DNA of 64,000 nucleotides, from NCBI RefSeq assembly GCF_000145235.1, contig NC_014391.1, positions 620,001 through 684,000 on the forward strand, given 5' to 3'. The position numbers and the translations under genes are program-made. How positions within the stretch are numbered: the stretch's first letter is position 1; each line of letters begins with the position of its first letter. The notes beneath the pieces were generated by a model, which saw only the letters and a program-made list of their open reading frames with translations, searched no databases and had not been told where the DNA came from. This document shows positions 49,752 to 58,284 of this stretch, piece after piece. This DNA comes from Micromonospora aurantiaca ATCC 27029. GTDB taxonomy: Bacteria; Actinomycetota; Actinomycetes; Mycobacteriales; Micromonosporaceae.

Positions 49752-50597
49752 TCAGGCGTCCAGCCCGAGCGCCTTCGCGCTGGCCGTCCAGAGCCGGGCG
49801 GCCAGCGCCGGGTCGGCGGCCTTGGGCCGGGGCCGGTGCGGCTTGCGGTCGGCGTAGTAGCCGCCGTCGATCAGCCGGGCCGGATCCTGGCAGGCGAGCC
49901 AGACGAGCGTCTCCGCGCCCTTCTCCGGGCTGCGGAACGGCAGCAGCCGCATGCCGAGCGCCACGATCCGGCTCTCGTTGCCGAAGCGGGTACGCACCAC
50001 GCCGGGGTGGAACACGTGCGCCGGCACCTCCGGCCAGCGTCGCGCCGCCTCGGCGGTGAACAGGATGTTCGCCTGCTTGCTGGTGCCGTACGCGCGGAAC
50101 GGGCGGTAGGAGCGCAACGCGGAGTTGAGGTCGTCCGGGTCCAGCACACCGCTGCGGTGCGCGTCCGATCCGGTGACCACCATCCGCCCGATCCGGTCCC
50201 GCAGCAGGTTGCTGAGCAGGAACGGGGCGAGGTGGTTGGCCTGCATGCTCAGCTCGAACCCGTCGACCGTGGTGATCGGTTCCAGCACGATCGCGCCGGC
50301 GTTGTTGGCGAGCACGTCGATCCGGTCGTACCGCTCGCGTAACCGCTCGGCGAGCCCGCGTACGTCGTCGAGCACCGCGAAGTCGGCGCGGAACAGCTCC
50401 GGCTGCTCGCCGCAGCACTCGCGGACCCGTTCGCCCGCGGCGCGCAGCCGGGCCGGGTCGCGGCCGACCAGCACCACCTGGTCACCGCGGCGCGCCAGTT
50501 CCTCCGCGGCGGCCAGCCCGATGCCGGAGCTGGCCCCGGTCAGCACCACGATCCGACGCTCAGTGAGATCTTCCACAGGTCCATTCACCCCGGTCAC
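49752..50597 (-). CDS. Short-chain dehydrogenase/reductase
   Basis: 281 residues. The Rossmann motif is VVLTGASSGIGLAAAEELAR, then NNAGAIV. The active site is VVTGSDAHRSG with Ser, and YGTSKQANILF with Tyr-x-x-x-Lys. After the core, VFHPGVVRTRFGNESRIVAL follows the retinol-dehydrogenase-like subfamily. It should use NADP(H); substrate unknown. GTG 50597 gives MTGVNGP; the family core starts ten residues later. Confidence 0.92.
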   Translation of the reverse strand: MTGVNGPVEDLTERRIVVLTGASSGIGLAAAEELARRGDQVVLVGRDPARLRAAGERVRECCGEQPELFRADFAVLDDVRGLAERLRERYDRIDVLANNAGAIVLEPITTVDGFELSMQANHLAPFLLSNLLRDRIGRMVVTGSDAHRSGVLDPDDLNSALRSYRPFRAYGTSKQANILFTAEAARRWPEVPAHVFHPGVVRTRFGNESRIVALGMRLLPFRSPEKGAETLVWLACQDPARLIDGGYYADRKPHRPRPKAADPALAARLWTASAKALGLDA

Positions 50598-50700
50598 GGC
50601 ACGAGGTTACCGTGGCGTCACCACGCCCTTTGGGATCGTTAAGTTCTCGAAATCCACCGCTGCGCCGGCACTCGCGCCGGACGCTGGAAGGAGCGCATCC

Positions 50701-51657
50701 ATGACCGCTGTCGGTCGTCCCCGCCGATCCTGCCTGGCGGTACCCGGCTCCAGCGTCAAAATGCTCGGCAAGGCCCAGGGCCTCCCCGCCGACCAGGTCT
50801 TCCTGGACCTGGAGGACGCGGTCGCCCCGCTGGCCAAGCCGGACGCGCGCAAGAACATCGTGGCCGCGCTGAACGAGGGCGACTGGGCGGGCAAGACCCG
50901 CGTGGTCCGGGTCAACGACCTGACCACGCCGTGGACCTACCGGGACGTCATCGAGGTGGTCGAGGGCGCCGGGGCGAACCTGGACTGCATCATGCTGCCG
51001 AAGGTGCAGAACGCCGAGCAGGTGCACTGGCTGGACCTGCTGCTCACCCAGATCGAGAAGACGCTCGGCCTGGAGGTGGGCCGGATCGGCATCGAGGCGC
51101 AGATCGAGAACGCGGCCGGGCTGGTGAACGTGGACGCCATCGCCGGCGCCTCGCCCCGGGTCGAGACGATCATCTTCGGCCCGGCCGACTTCATGGCCTC
51201 GATCAACATGAAGTCGCTGGTGGTCGGCGCGCTGATCCCGGACTACCCGGGCGACCCGTACCACTACATCCTCATGCGCATCCTGATGGCCGCGCGGATG
51301 CACGACAAGCAGGCCATCGACGGTCCGTTCCTGCAGATCCGGGACGTGGACGCGTTCCGCGAGGTGGCGAAGCGCTCGGCGGCGCTGGGCTTCGACGGCA
51401 AGTGGGTGCTGCACCCCGGCCAGATCGACGCCGCGAACGAGGTCTACTCCCCGGCGCAGGCCGACTACGACCACGCCGAGCTGATCCTCGACGCGTACGA
51501 CTACTACACCTCGGAGGCGGGCGGGAAGCTCGGCGCGGTGATGCTCGGCGACGAGATGATCGACGAGGCGTCCCGCAAGATGGCGCTGGTGATCGCCGCC
51601 AAGGGACGCGCCGCCGGCATGTCCCGTACCTCCTCGTTCACCCCGCCCTCGGAGTGA
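50701..51657 (+). CDS. HpcH/HpaI aldolase family CoA-ester lyase (CitE-like)
   Basis: 318 residues. CitE-like features: RRSCLAVPGSSVKMLGKAQG, DQVFLDLEDAVAPLAKPDAR (metal-binding Glu/Asp), RVVRVNDLTTPWTYRDVIEV, IGIEAQIENAAGLVNVDAIA and FGPADFMASINM. The sequence is closer to beta-methylmalyl/citramalyl-CoA lyases than to citrate lyase beta, whose alpha and gamma partners are absent. ATG 50701 follows GGAAGGAG. With the acyl-CoA dehydrogenase (53815) and MaoC hydratase (62661) it may form a C5 dicarboxyl-CoA route. Confidence 0.9.
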   Translation: MTAVGRPRRSCLAVPGSSVKMLGKAQGLPADQVFLDLEDAVAPLAKPDARKNIVAALNEGDWAGKTRVVRVNDLTTPWTYRDVIEVVEGAGANLDCIMLPKVQNAEQVHWLDLLLTQIEKTLGLEVGRIGIEAQIENAAGLVNVDAIAGASPRVETIIFGPADFMASINMKSLVVGALIPDYPGDPYHYILMRILMAARMHDKQAIDGPFLQIRDVDAFREVAKRSAALGFDGKWVLHPGQIDAANEVYSPAQADYDHAELILDAYDYYTSEAGGKLGAVMLGDEMIDEASRKMALVIAAKGRAAGMSRTSSFTPPSE

Positions 51658-51664
51658 CCGGCCC

Positions 51665-51692
51665 GGGCCGCCCCGAGTTCGCGGGGCGGCCC
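51665..51692. terminator. Terminator between convergent genes
   Basis: 11-bp stem GGGCCGCCCCG and complement with a 6-nt loop, between the CitE-like and DUF4190 stops. Confidence 0.78.
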
Positions 51693-51699
51693 GCCGAGT

Positions 51700-52254
51700 T
51701 CAGTAGGTCGTGCTGTCGTAGCCGGACGAGTCCTGGTTGGCCGCCCAGACAATGAAGATCACGATGGCGGCGGTGGCCAGCACGGCCAGCACGGTGGCGA
51801 TCCAGCCGACGATGATGCCTGCGGTGGCGAAGCCCTCGCCGCCCTCGCCGCGCTCCCTGATCTGCTTACGGGACACGTGGCCGAGGATCGCGCCCACCAC
51901 GCCGATGTAGCCGCCGAGGCCGTAACCGCAGAGGCCGAGCGCGCCGACGATCGAAATGACCATCGCGGCGATGGCCAGGCCGTTCTGCTTCGGTCCGGAG
52001 GGGTACCCGTATCCGGGATAACCACCCGGGGGCGGGTACGCGCCCGGCTGCGGATAGGCGCCCGGCGGGTAACCGGCCGCCGCGTACGGGTCGGCGGACT
52101 TCATGCCGGCGTACGGGTCGGCGGACGCGTACGGGTCCGCCGAGGTGGGCTGGGCCGGGATGGGATTGCCGGCCATCGGATCGGCCGGTGGGCTCGACTG
52201 CGGCCCGGCCGCCGAGGGGTCCTGCCAGCCACCGGACGGTGGGGGATAGGTCAT
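51700..52254 (-). CDS. DUF4190 membrane protein with Pro/Gly/Tyr-rich N-terminus
   Basis: 184 residues from ATG 52254. The first ~85 residues are low complexity with repeated SADPYA and GAYPxPG units. Two membrane helices then carry the DUF4190 pattern ([60 protein letters not shown]). Function unknown; members often sit near cell-envelope genes. A second DUF4190 protein lies 1 kb away at 53265-53672, the two flanking one SDR gene. Confidence 0.88.
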   Translation of the reverse strand: MTYPPPSGGWQDPSAAGPQSSPPADPMAGNPIPAQPTSADPYASADPYAGMKSADPYAAAGYPPGAYPQPGAYPPPGGYPGYGYPSGPKQNGLAIAAMVISIVGALGLCGYGLGGYIGVVGAILGHVSRKQIRERGEGGEGFATAGIIVGWIATVLAVLATAAIVIFIVWAANQDSSGYDSTTY

Positions 52255-52505
52255 CTGATCATCTCCAGGTACGTGGTCGCGCTCAGGGTAGCCACCTTGC
52301 GCGCGACACGGACGTCCCCTTTCCGGCCACCGCGTTGCCCGTGGGGTCGGCACGGGGCAGGATCCTCGGCATGGCACTTGACGCGCGTGGGGGTCGGTCG
52401 CGACGGGACATGAGCCGGCCGGGGTCGGTGCGGCGCCCGCGCGCCGGCGAGCCGGCCGGCGCCGCCGACTCCGAACGGCCGGCGCCGCTGCCGGAACCGG
52501 CCACC

Positions 52506-53261
52506 ATGCGCCTGGACGGCCGGGTCGCGCTGGTGACCGGCGCGGGCAGTCCGGACGGCATCGGGTACGCGACCGCGCGCCGGCTGTCCGACCTGGGCGC
52601 CCGGGTGGCGATCGTGTCCACCACGAGGCGCATCCACGAACGCGCGGGCGAGCTGGGCGTCACCGGTTTCGTCGCCGACCTCACCGACGAGTCGGAGGTG
52701 GGTGCGCTCGCCGACGCGGTGGCCGAGCAGCTCGGCGACGTCGAGGTGCTGGTGAACAACGCGGGCCTGGCGAGCCGGGCCAGCCCGGAGGTGCTGCGGC
52801 CGGTGGCCCAGCTGACGTACGACGAGTGGCGCGGCGAGATCGACCGCAACCTGACCACCGCATTCCTGTGCAGCCGCGCCTTCATCGGCGGCATGGCCGA
52901 GCGGGGCTGGGGCCGGATCGTCAACCTGGCCGCCACCGCCGGGCCGGTCAACGCGCTGCCCACCGAGGCGGCCTACGCGGCGGCCAAGGCCGGTGTGGTC
53001 GGGCTGACCCGGGCGCTGGCGATGGAGATGATCGCCGACGGGGTGACGGTGAACGCGGTGGCGCCCGGAATCATCCACACCGCGGCGTCCACCATGGCCG
53101 AGATCAAGCAGGGCCTGGGTACGCCGGTCGGGCGTCCCGGCACGCCGGACGAGGTGGCCGCGGCCATCGCGTTCCTCTGCTCGCCGGCCGCGTCGTACAT
53201 CACCGGGCAGATGCTCGTGGTCGACGGCGGCAACAGCGTCCGGGAGGCGCAGTTCCGCTGA
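52506..53261 (+). CDS. Short-chain dehydrogenase/reductase
   Basis: 251 residues from ATG 52506, where the family core begins ([20 protein letters not shown]). Starts at 52371 and 52410 would add a 32- to 45-residue Arg/Pro-rich extension and cannot be excluded, as no site is strong. [26 protein letters not shown] (Tyr-x-x-x-Lys) and [14 protein letters not shown] are present. The usual catalytic Ser of NISS is replaced by Thr in NLAATAG. It resembles FabG-like ketoreductases. Confidence 0.88.
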   Translation: MRLDGRVALVTGAGSPDGIGYATARRLSDLGARVAIVSTTRRIHERAGELGVTGFVADLTDESEVGALADAVAEQLGDVEVLVNNAGLASRASPEVLRPVAQLTYDEWRGEIDRNLTTAFLCSRAFIGGMAERGWGRIVNLAATAGPVNALPTEAAYAAAKAGVVGLTRALAMEMIADGVTVNAVAPGIIHTAASTMAEIKQGLGTPVGRPGTPDEVAAAIAFLCSPAASYITGQMLVVDGGNSVREAQFR

Positions 53262-53264
53262 CTG

Positions 53265-53672
53265 TCAGTAGGTGCCGTTGTCGGAGTTGGCCCAGATCGC
53301 CAGCCCGATCCAGCCGCAGCAGACCAGCAGGCCGATCGCGGTGAAGATGTAGCTGAGGATCAGCCCCCAGTTGGCGAGCTGGTCGCCGTCCTCGCCGGTC
53401 TGCCGGATCTGCCGCTTGGCCAGGTGGCCGCAGACGATGCCGGCGGGCGCGAAGACGAACGCGAAGACGAGCGACAGGATGGCGAGCACGTTCGTGCCAC
53501 GGGGGCCTGGTCCCGGCCCCTGGCCGGGCGGGCCGTACTGGCCGTAGGGCGGCTGCGGTGCGTACGGGGGTTGCTGGCCCCACTGCGGGTGCTGCTGGCC
53601 GTACTGCGGCTGCCCGTACGGCTGGCCGTGCGACGGCGGCTCGTACGGCGACGGTGGCTGCTCGTCGGTCAC
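53265..53672 (-). CDS. DUF4190 membrane protein, second copy
   Basis: 135 residues. A Gln/Pro/Tyr-rich N-terminus (about 1-58, GQPQYGQQHPQWGQQPPYAP) precedes two helices (TNVLAILSLVFAFVFAPAGI, ILSYIFTAIGLLVCCGWIGL) with GHLAKRQIRQTGEDGDQLAN between. Its stop is 3 bp from that of the convergent SDR. Related in design to 51700-52254, likely an old duplication. Confidence 0.88.
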   Translation of the reverse strand: MTDEQPPSPYEPPSHGQPYGQPQYGQQHPQWGQQPPYAPQPPYGQYGPPGQGPGPGPRGTNVLAILSLVFAFVFAPAGIVCGHLAKRQIRQTGEDGDQLANWGLILSYIFTAIGLLVCCGWIGLAIWANSDNGTY

Positions 53673-53814
53673 GGGCGCCCCTTTCCCCAGGTCGACGGCC
53701 CTTTCTCTTGCGGACGCTACCCGCAGCGGTGAACCTTTTCACAGCGGTTGTGTGGACTGGTCACCTTGGCGCGGCCGGTCGCGGGACCGATACTGACCGA
53801 GCGTTCAGTTACCC

Positions 53815-55041
53815 ATGAGTAAGGCGCCGACCCCGGAGGCTGAGATGGCCCGACTCGCCCAGACACCCGGACTGACCGACGTGCAGCGGTCGATCCTGGA
53901 AACCGTCCGGGAGTTCGCCGACAAGGAGATCATCCCGCACGCGCAGCGGCTGGAGCACGCCGACGAGTACCCGAGCGACATCCTCGACGGGATGCGCGAG
54001 ATGGGGCTGTTCGGCCTCACCATCGACGAGGAGTACGGCGGCCTGGGAGAGTCCCTGCTGACCTACGCGCTCGTGGTCGAGGAGCTGTCCCGGGGCTGGA
54101 TGTCGATCTCCGGCATCGTCAACACCCACTTCATCGTGGCGTACCTGATCTCGCAGCACGGCTCGGCCGACCAGAAGGCCCGGCTGCTGCCCCGGATGGC
54201 CACCGGCGAGGTGCGGGGCGCGTTCTCGATGTCGGAGCCCGAGTGCGGCTCGGACGTCTCGGCGATCAAGTCGAAGGCCGTCCGCGACGGCGACAACTAC
54301 GTCCTCAACGGCCAGAAGATGTGGCTGACCAACGGGGCGTACTCGTCGGTGGTGGCCACCCTGGTCAAGACCGACACCGGGGCCGACTCGGTCTACGGCA
54401 ACATGAGCACCTTCCTGCTGGAGAAGGAGCCCGGCTTCGGCGAGACCGCGCCCGGCCTCACCATCCCCGGCAAGATCGACAAGATGGGCTACAAGGGCGT
54501 CGAGACCACCGAGATGGTGCTCGACGGCGTCACGGTGCCCGCCTCCGCCGTGCTCGGCGGCGAGGAGAAGGTCGGCCGCGGCTTCTACCAGATGATGGAC
54601 GGCATCGAGGTCGGCCGCGTCAACGTCGCGGCCCGCGCCTGCGGCATCTCGATCCGGGCGTTCGAGCTGGCGGTCGCGTACGCCCAGCAGCGCCACACCT
54701 TCGGCCAGCCGCTCGCCAGGCACCAGGCCGTCGCGTTCAAGCTCGCCGAGATGGGTACGAAGATCGAGGCCGCGCACGCGCTCATGGTCAACGCGGCCCG
54801 GCTCAAGGACGCCGGCCAGCGCAACGACGTCGAGGCGGGCATGGCGAAGCTGCTCGCGTCCGAGTACTGCGCCGAGGTGGTCCAGGAGGCGTTCCGGATC
54901 CACGGCGGCTACGGCTACTCCAAGGAGTACGAGATCGAGCGCCTGATGCGCGAGGCGCCGTTCCTGCTGATCGGCGAGGGCACCTCGGAGATCCAGAAGA
55001 CGATCATCTCGCGCGGTCTGCTCAAGCAGTACAAGCAGTAA
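53815..55041 (+). CDS. Acyl-CoA dehydrogenase
   Basis: 408 residues. ACAD motifs: FSMSEPECGSDVSAIKSKAV (flavin and substrate), KMWLTNGAYSSVVATLVKT, KMGYKGVETTEMVLDGVTVP, RHTFGQPLARHQAVAFKLAE, and GEGTSEIQKTIISRGLL near the end with the catalytic-region Glu. The second signature GGYGYSKEYEIERLMREA is intact. It dehydrogenates acyl-CoA to enoyl-CoA, passing electrons to ETF. There is no clear ribosome site at ATG 53815 (gttaccc), so translation may be leaderless. Confidence 0.94.
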   Translation: MSKAPTPEAEMARLAQTPGLTDVQRSILETVREFADKEIIPHAQRLEHADEYPSDILDGMREMGLFGLTIDEEYGGLGESLLTYALVVEELSRGWMSISGIVNTHFIVAYLISQHGSADQKARLLPRMATGEVRGAFSMSEPECGSDVSAIKSKAVRDGDNYVLNGQKMWLTNGAYSSVVATLVKTDTGADSVYGNMSTFLLEKEPGFGETAPGLTIPGKIDKMGYKGVETTEMVLDGVTVPASAVLGGEEKVGRGFYQMMDGIEVGRVNVAARACGISIRAFELAVAYAQQRHTFGQPLARHQAVAFKLAEMGTKIEAAHALMVNAARLKDAGQRNDVEAGMAKLLASEYCAEVVQEAFRIHGGYGYSKEYEIERLMREAPFLLIGEGTSEIQKTIISRGLLKQYKQ

Positions 55042-55050
55042 GGGCCCGGC

Positions 55051-55704
55051 TCACCGCTCGGGCCGGCGCGCTGCCTGCTCGGCGGCGGGCAGGTGCCGCC
55101 GCGCGTGCTCGGCCAGCGCCGTCGGGTCGTCGGCGTACAGCCGGATCTCCCGTACCGGCTCGCTCGGCCCCTTCGGTAGCCGTACCGACAGCGGCTCGCG
55201 CAGCACCACGTCGACCGCCGTCTGGCTGCCGACGCCGAGGTTGAGCACCGCCGGGTCGTCCGCGTCGTACTGGACGGCCCGGCTGGACGGCAGCGACCGG
55301 CGGCGGACCGCCACCCGGGCGACCGCGCTCCACGGGATCGTGACGTCGACCGAGGTGCCGTTGCGCACCCGCAGGCCGGCGTCGTCGACGACGTGCGGAT
55401 GGATCCGGAGGGCGGCCAGCAGCCCGATCATCCACAGCACACCCCAGACGCCGAGCGCGATCGCCGCGTGCCGCACTGTCGGCTGGTCGACGGTGTGCCG
55501 CAGGATCACGTCGAGGATCGGGATCTCGATCGTGGACAGGGCGATGAAGGCCAGCAGGATCGGCTGCACGCCGCCGACGTAGGCGTACGTCCCCGCGCCC
55601 GGGGCGACCGGATACGGGCGGCGCAGGATCCACCGGGTGAGGCTGCGCCACATGCCCCACTCGTACGCCACCGCACGCCGCGCCAGCCGGATCGCCCGTC
55701 CCAT
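55051..55704 (-). CDS. Membrane protein with PH-like domain
   Basis: 217 residues. Two membrane helices (about 45-65 GGVQPILLAFIALSTIEIPI; 80-100 AAIALGVWGVLWMIGLLAAL) are followed by a beta-rich region like bacterial PH domains (VVDDAGLRVRNGTSVDVTIP, WSAVARVAVRRRSLPSS, VREPLSVRLP-type strand). Role unknown. It is divergent from a TetR gene with inverted repeats between them, so it is the regulator's probable target. Confidence 0.8.
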   Translation of the reverse strand: MGRAIRLARRAVAYEWGMWRSLTRWILRRPYPVAPGAGTYAYVGGVQPILLAFIALSTIEIPILDVILRHTVDQPTVRHAAIALGVWGVLWMIGLLAALRIHPHVVDDAGLRVRNGTSVDVTIPWSAVARVAVRRRSLPSSRAVQYDADDPAVLNLGVGSQTAVDVVLREPLSVRLPKGPSEPVREIRLYADDPTALAEHARRHLPAAEQAARRPER

Positions 55705-55723
55705 GACCGCACCCCCTCTTTTT

Positions 55724-55778
55724 CAATACAACTGCAATGTAAAACGCGTGTCGGCGGGGTGTCAATGCAGTCGTATTG
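55724..55778. promoter_or_regulatory. Inverted pair of 16-bp TetR-type sites
   Basis: CAATACAACTGCAATG (55724-55739) and CAATGCAGTCGTATTG (55763-55778) are inverted copies at 15 of 16 positions, separated by 23 bp. They fill the space between the divergent PH-like membrane protein and TetR genes. Confidence 0.8.
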
Positions 55779-55793
55779 TGAAACCATGGGGAC

Positions 55794-56450
55794 ATGCCGA
55801 AGCGGGTCGACCACCGGGAGCGTCGCGCGCTGATCGCCGATGCGCTGATGCGGGTCGCGGCCGAACAGGGCCTGGAGGCGGTCAGCCTGCGCCACGTGGC
55901 CGCGGCCGCCGAGGTCAGCCCCGGGATGGTGCAGCACTACTTCCGCACCCGGGACGAGATGATGGTCTTCGCGCTCGCCGTGGTGCGCGAGCGCAACGAG
56001 GCCCGGGTCCGGAGGGCGGTCGAGCCGCTCGGCGCGACGCCGGCGCCCCGGGCGCTGCTGCGGGCCATGCTGGCCGAGCTGCTGCCGCTGGACGAGGACC
56101 GGCAGGCGGACGGACGGGTGGCCCTGGCGTTCCTCGCGTACACCGCCGTCCGGCCGGCCGTGGCCGCCGCGCTGCACGACGAGACGGCCGCGCTGCTGGC
56201 CTTCGTGGCCGGGCAGATCGCCACCGGCTCACCGTTCGTCGCGGACGGCCGGGTGGACCCGGAACGGGCCGCGGTCGGGCTGCTCGCGGTGATGGAGGGT
56301 CTCGGCATCTACGTGCTCGGCGGTCACTACCCCCCGGAGACCGCGTTGGCCGCGCTCGACGCCCAGCTCGACCTGATCTTCGGGCCCGAACCCCCGCCCG
56401 GCGCCGTCAGCCGCGACGGGTCAGGCCGGCGGCGGCCCGCTCGACGATGA
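55794..56450 (+). CDS. TetR-family regulator
   Basis: 218 residues. DNA-binding part: RERRALIADALMRVAAEQGL, LRHVAAAAEVSPGMVQHYFR. The rest follows the BetI/TetR_C pattern (LLRAMLAELLPLDEDRQADG RVALAFLAYTAVRPAVAAAL). The C-terminal tail, about 14 residues of Arg/Pro/Ser/Gly, overlaps the convergent CoA-binding gene by 44 bp. The inverted repeats upstream imply autoregulation plus control of the PH-like membrane protein. Confidence 0.92.
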   Translation: MPKRVDHRERRALIADALMRVAAEQGLEAVSLRHVAAAAEVSPGMVQHYFRTRDEMMVFALAVVRERNEARVRRAVEPLGATPAPRALLRAMLAELLPLDEDRQADGRVALAFLAYTAVRPAVAAALHDETAALLAFVAGQIATGSPFVADGRVDPERAAVGLLAVMEGLGIYVLGGHYPPETALAALDAQLDLIFGPEPPPGAVSRDGSGRRRPARR

Positions 56451-56814
56451 GGCACTTGTCCTCGACGTAGTCGAGGCCGGCCTCCTCGGCGATCCGGCGC
56501 GCCTCGTCCGAGAAGATCCCGAGCTGCAACCACACCGCCGGGGCGCCGATCGCCACCGCCTGCCGCACCACGTCGACCGCGTCGCGTGCCGGGCGGAACA
56601 CGTCGACCAGGTCGACCGGGTGCGGGATGTCGGCGAGCGCCGGGTACGCCTTCTCGCCGAACAGCTCGTCCACAGTCGGGTTGACCGGGATGATCCGCCA
56701 CCCGTGCCGCTGCATCTCCAGCGGTACGCGGTGCGCGGCCTTGCCCGGATCACGGGAGGCGCCCACGACGGCGATCACGGCGGAGTCGGCGAGGATCTGC
56801 ATGGGGGAACGCAT
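56407..56814 (-). CDS. CoA-binding domain protein
   Basis: 135 residues, a single Rossmann-type CoA_binding domain: AVIAVVGASRDPGKAAHRVP, GWRIIPVNPTVDELFGEKAY, HPVDLVDVFRPARDAVDVVR and VWLQLGIFSDEARRIAEEAG, ending with CLIVE. Resembles the N-terminal part of succinyl-CoA synthetase-like proteins; a role in CoA or acyl-CoA sensing is inferred. Its 3' end overlaps that of the TetR gene on the other strand by 44 bp. The start has no ribosome site; ATG 56814 or ATG 56802. Confidence 0.92.
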   Translation of the reverse strand: MRSPMQILADSAVIAVVGASRDPGKAAHRVPLEMQRHGWRIIPVNPTVDELFGEKAYPALADIPHPVDLVDVFRPARDAVDVVRQAVAIGAPAVWLQLGIFSDEARRIAEEAGLDYVEDKCLIVERAAAGLTRRG

Positions 56815-56976
56815 CACACGAGACTATCCGCCCGGCGCGGCGATGACAGGTATTTCTGTCCGGTAGGCGATTGACAATCAGCTTTCCCCGCAGTGCAGAT
56901 GCGGCCGATAACGATTTTTCTGACAATGGCGAACGGCATGGTAAGGGCTTTCTGTAGTCACCATGCCCCCGACTGA

Positions 56977-56992
56977 TGTGATGTGGATCACA
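56977..56992. promoter_or_regulatory. CRP-type palindrome upstream of the secreted-peptide gene
   Basis: TGTGATGTGGATCACA fits the TGTGA-N6-TCACA consensus of CRP and actinobacterial Crp/Cmr regulators exactly. It lies 142 bp before the first secreted-peptide start, in a segment (56870-57134) clearly less GC-rich than its neighbours. Confidence 0.7.
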
Positions 56993-57052
56993 AATAGATG
57001 GGAGTGGCTTAGGGTATTGTCGATTTCAGCTTTCATTGATCACCTGGCCGGG

Positions 57053-57079
57053 ATATCCAATCGTTCGATCATTGGATAT
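57053..57079. promoter_or_regulatory. 27-bp dyad ahead of the secreted-peptide gene
   Basis: ATATCCAAT and ATTGGATAT are perfect inverted arms around a 9-nt centre, 55 bp before ATG 57135. They could be an operator or an mRNA leader stem; AT-rich arms favour a protein site. Confidence 0.6.
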
Positions 57080-57134
57080 GTCGATGATTGCTGTCTGGTT
57101 CTATGCAGGTGTTCTCAACACGGGGAGAGTGCAG

Positions 57135-57500
57135 ATGAGTAGTAACCTCGCAACCAGTAAGCGTCGCGGCCTGCTCGGTGGGCTGTCGGCCGTCGCCCTG
57201 GCGACGGCGGCGGGTGCCCTGATGGTCCCTTCGGCCGCTCAGGCGCACACGTCCACTGTCGACCTCAGCCGCTCGGGATGCAGCTACGCCGGGCAGAGCA
57301 GCCATGGCTACGCGAAGACCTGGAAGGGCAGCGGGAGCTGCAGCGGACACGCCTGGCTTCGTGTCAACTGGGCCGGCAACGTCAGCAGCTGGTCGCACGA
57401 TGCGTCCAAGGTCGAGTTCTACGCCCCCGGCAACAACGGCATCGTGTGGAGTGAGCACAAGAGCTGCGAGACCTGCGGCTCGAAGAAGATCAACCACTAG
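57135..57500 (+). CDS. Secreted Cys-containing peptide, module copy 1
   Basis: 121 residues from ATG 57135 (GGGGAG upstream). A signal peptide (KRRGLLGGLSAVALATAAGA, ends PSAAQA) is predicted to be cut before His, giving a ~84-residue mature peptide HTSTVDLSRSGCSYAGQSSH onward. It contains GCSYAG, SCSGHAWLRVNW and CETCG: four Cys in the mature part. The same pattern occurs in the protein at 60559 (GC-x-Y-x-G and G-x-CSGH-x-WL-x-V). A lipoprotein gene follows after 3 bp. I do not recognise the family; secreted signal, toxin or metal-binding peptide are options. Confidence 0.8.
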   Translation: MSSNLATSKRRGLLGGLSAVALATAAGALMVPSAAQAHTSTVDLSRSGCSYAGQSSHGYAKTWKGSGSCSGHAWLRVNWAGNVSSWSHDASKVEFYAPGNNGIVWSEHKSCETCGSKKINH

Positions 57501-57503
57501 CTC

Positions 57504-58118
57504 ATGCGGATGTCCCATGCCGGACAGCTGCGCGTCTCAATCGCTGCGTTGCTGATCGGTGGGCTGTTCGGCTGCAGTGCTTCTCCGCCCGCTGACCGAG
57601 GCGGAGGCACTGCAGCCGGCAGTTCCGATCAACACCTCACCGAGAAGGAGCGGGCGGACGGTGCCGCTGCCCAGGAAGCTCTGCTTGGCGATGGAGTGAT
57701 AAGCCGAGCGGACTACGAAAAAGCAACCGAGTTCTTGGGCAAATGTCTTCAAGCGCATGATGTGCAGCTCGTCAACAAGGGCTGGAACCCGGTGAATCAA
57801 CAAGTGATGACCATGTGGTACCGGAACCCAGAACTGTCTGACGATGAGGTTGGGGCCATTGGTGACGAATGTCATGGGGCCTGGCTCGGGCGAGTTGAGG
57901 ACCAGTTCGCCAAGAGTAATCCTCCCCGCATGAAGCCCGAACTCATGCTTGTCGTCAAGGAGTGCCTGAGGAACAAGAATCTGGCAGTCAGTGATCGAGC
58001 GGTGGGCATCCCGGACCTCGACGCTGAACTCGGCGAAGATCGGCGCCAGGACATTCGCGCTTGCGTCAGGCAGGCGGTTTCTCAGCTTTACCCCGACTCG
58101 CCGGTGGCCATCTACTAG
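57504..58118 (+). CDS. Lipoprotein, module copy 1
   Basis: 204 residues. The N-terminus SIAALLIGGLFGCSASPPAD carries a lipobox (LFGC), so the protein is membrane-tethered outside the cell. The body is helical with SRADYEKATEFLGKCLQAHD, NKGWNPV, KSNPPRMKPELMLVVKECLR and DIRACVRQAVSQLYPDSPVA, with four Cys spaced like those in the lipoprotein at 61097. The start lies 3 bp after the peptide gene, so they are co-translated. GC is lower than the window norm. It may bind, present or give immunity to the peptide; this is inference. Confidence 0.82.
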   Translation: MRMSHAGQLRVSIAALLIGGLFGCSASPPADRGGGTAAGSSDQHLTEKERADGAAAQEALLGDGVISRADYEKATEFLGKCLQAHDVQLVNKGWNPVNQQVMTMWYRNPELSDDEVGAIGDECHGAWLGRVEDQFAKSNPPRMKPELMLVVKECLRNKNLAVSDRAVGIPDLDAELGEDRRQDIRACVRQAVSQLYPDSPVAIY

Positions 58119-58284
58119 CGACGGCGTCACATCGCGCTTGTGGTGGCACGTCGACCGGCCTGCCGTCCCCCGAGGCGCACCCGCACCGGGGGGCGGCAAG
58201 GCATGGCCCGATCCGGAGGGCGATCAAGGCGTTCCACCCGTACCGGGTCGGCCGATCGAACCGAATGGGCAGCGCGCCCAGGAG

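Noticed and set aside
57135..57500. Lactococcin-972-type bacteriocin
   Set aside because: Size and secretion fit, but the Trp/Tyr pattern and the partner transporter genes of that family are missing, and Cys content differs.
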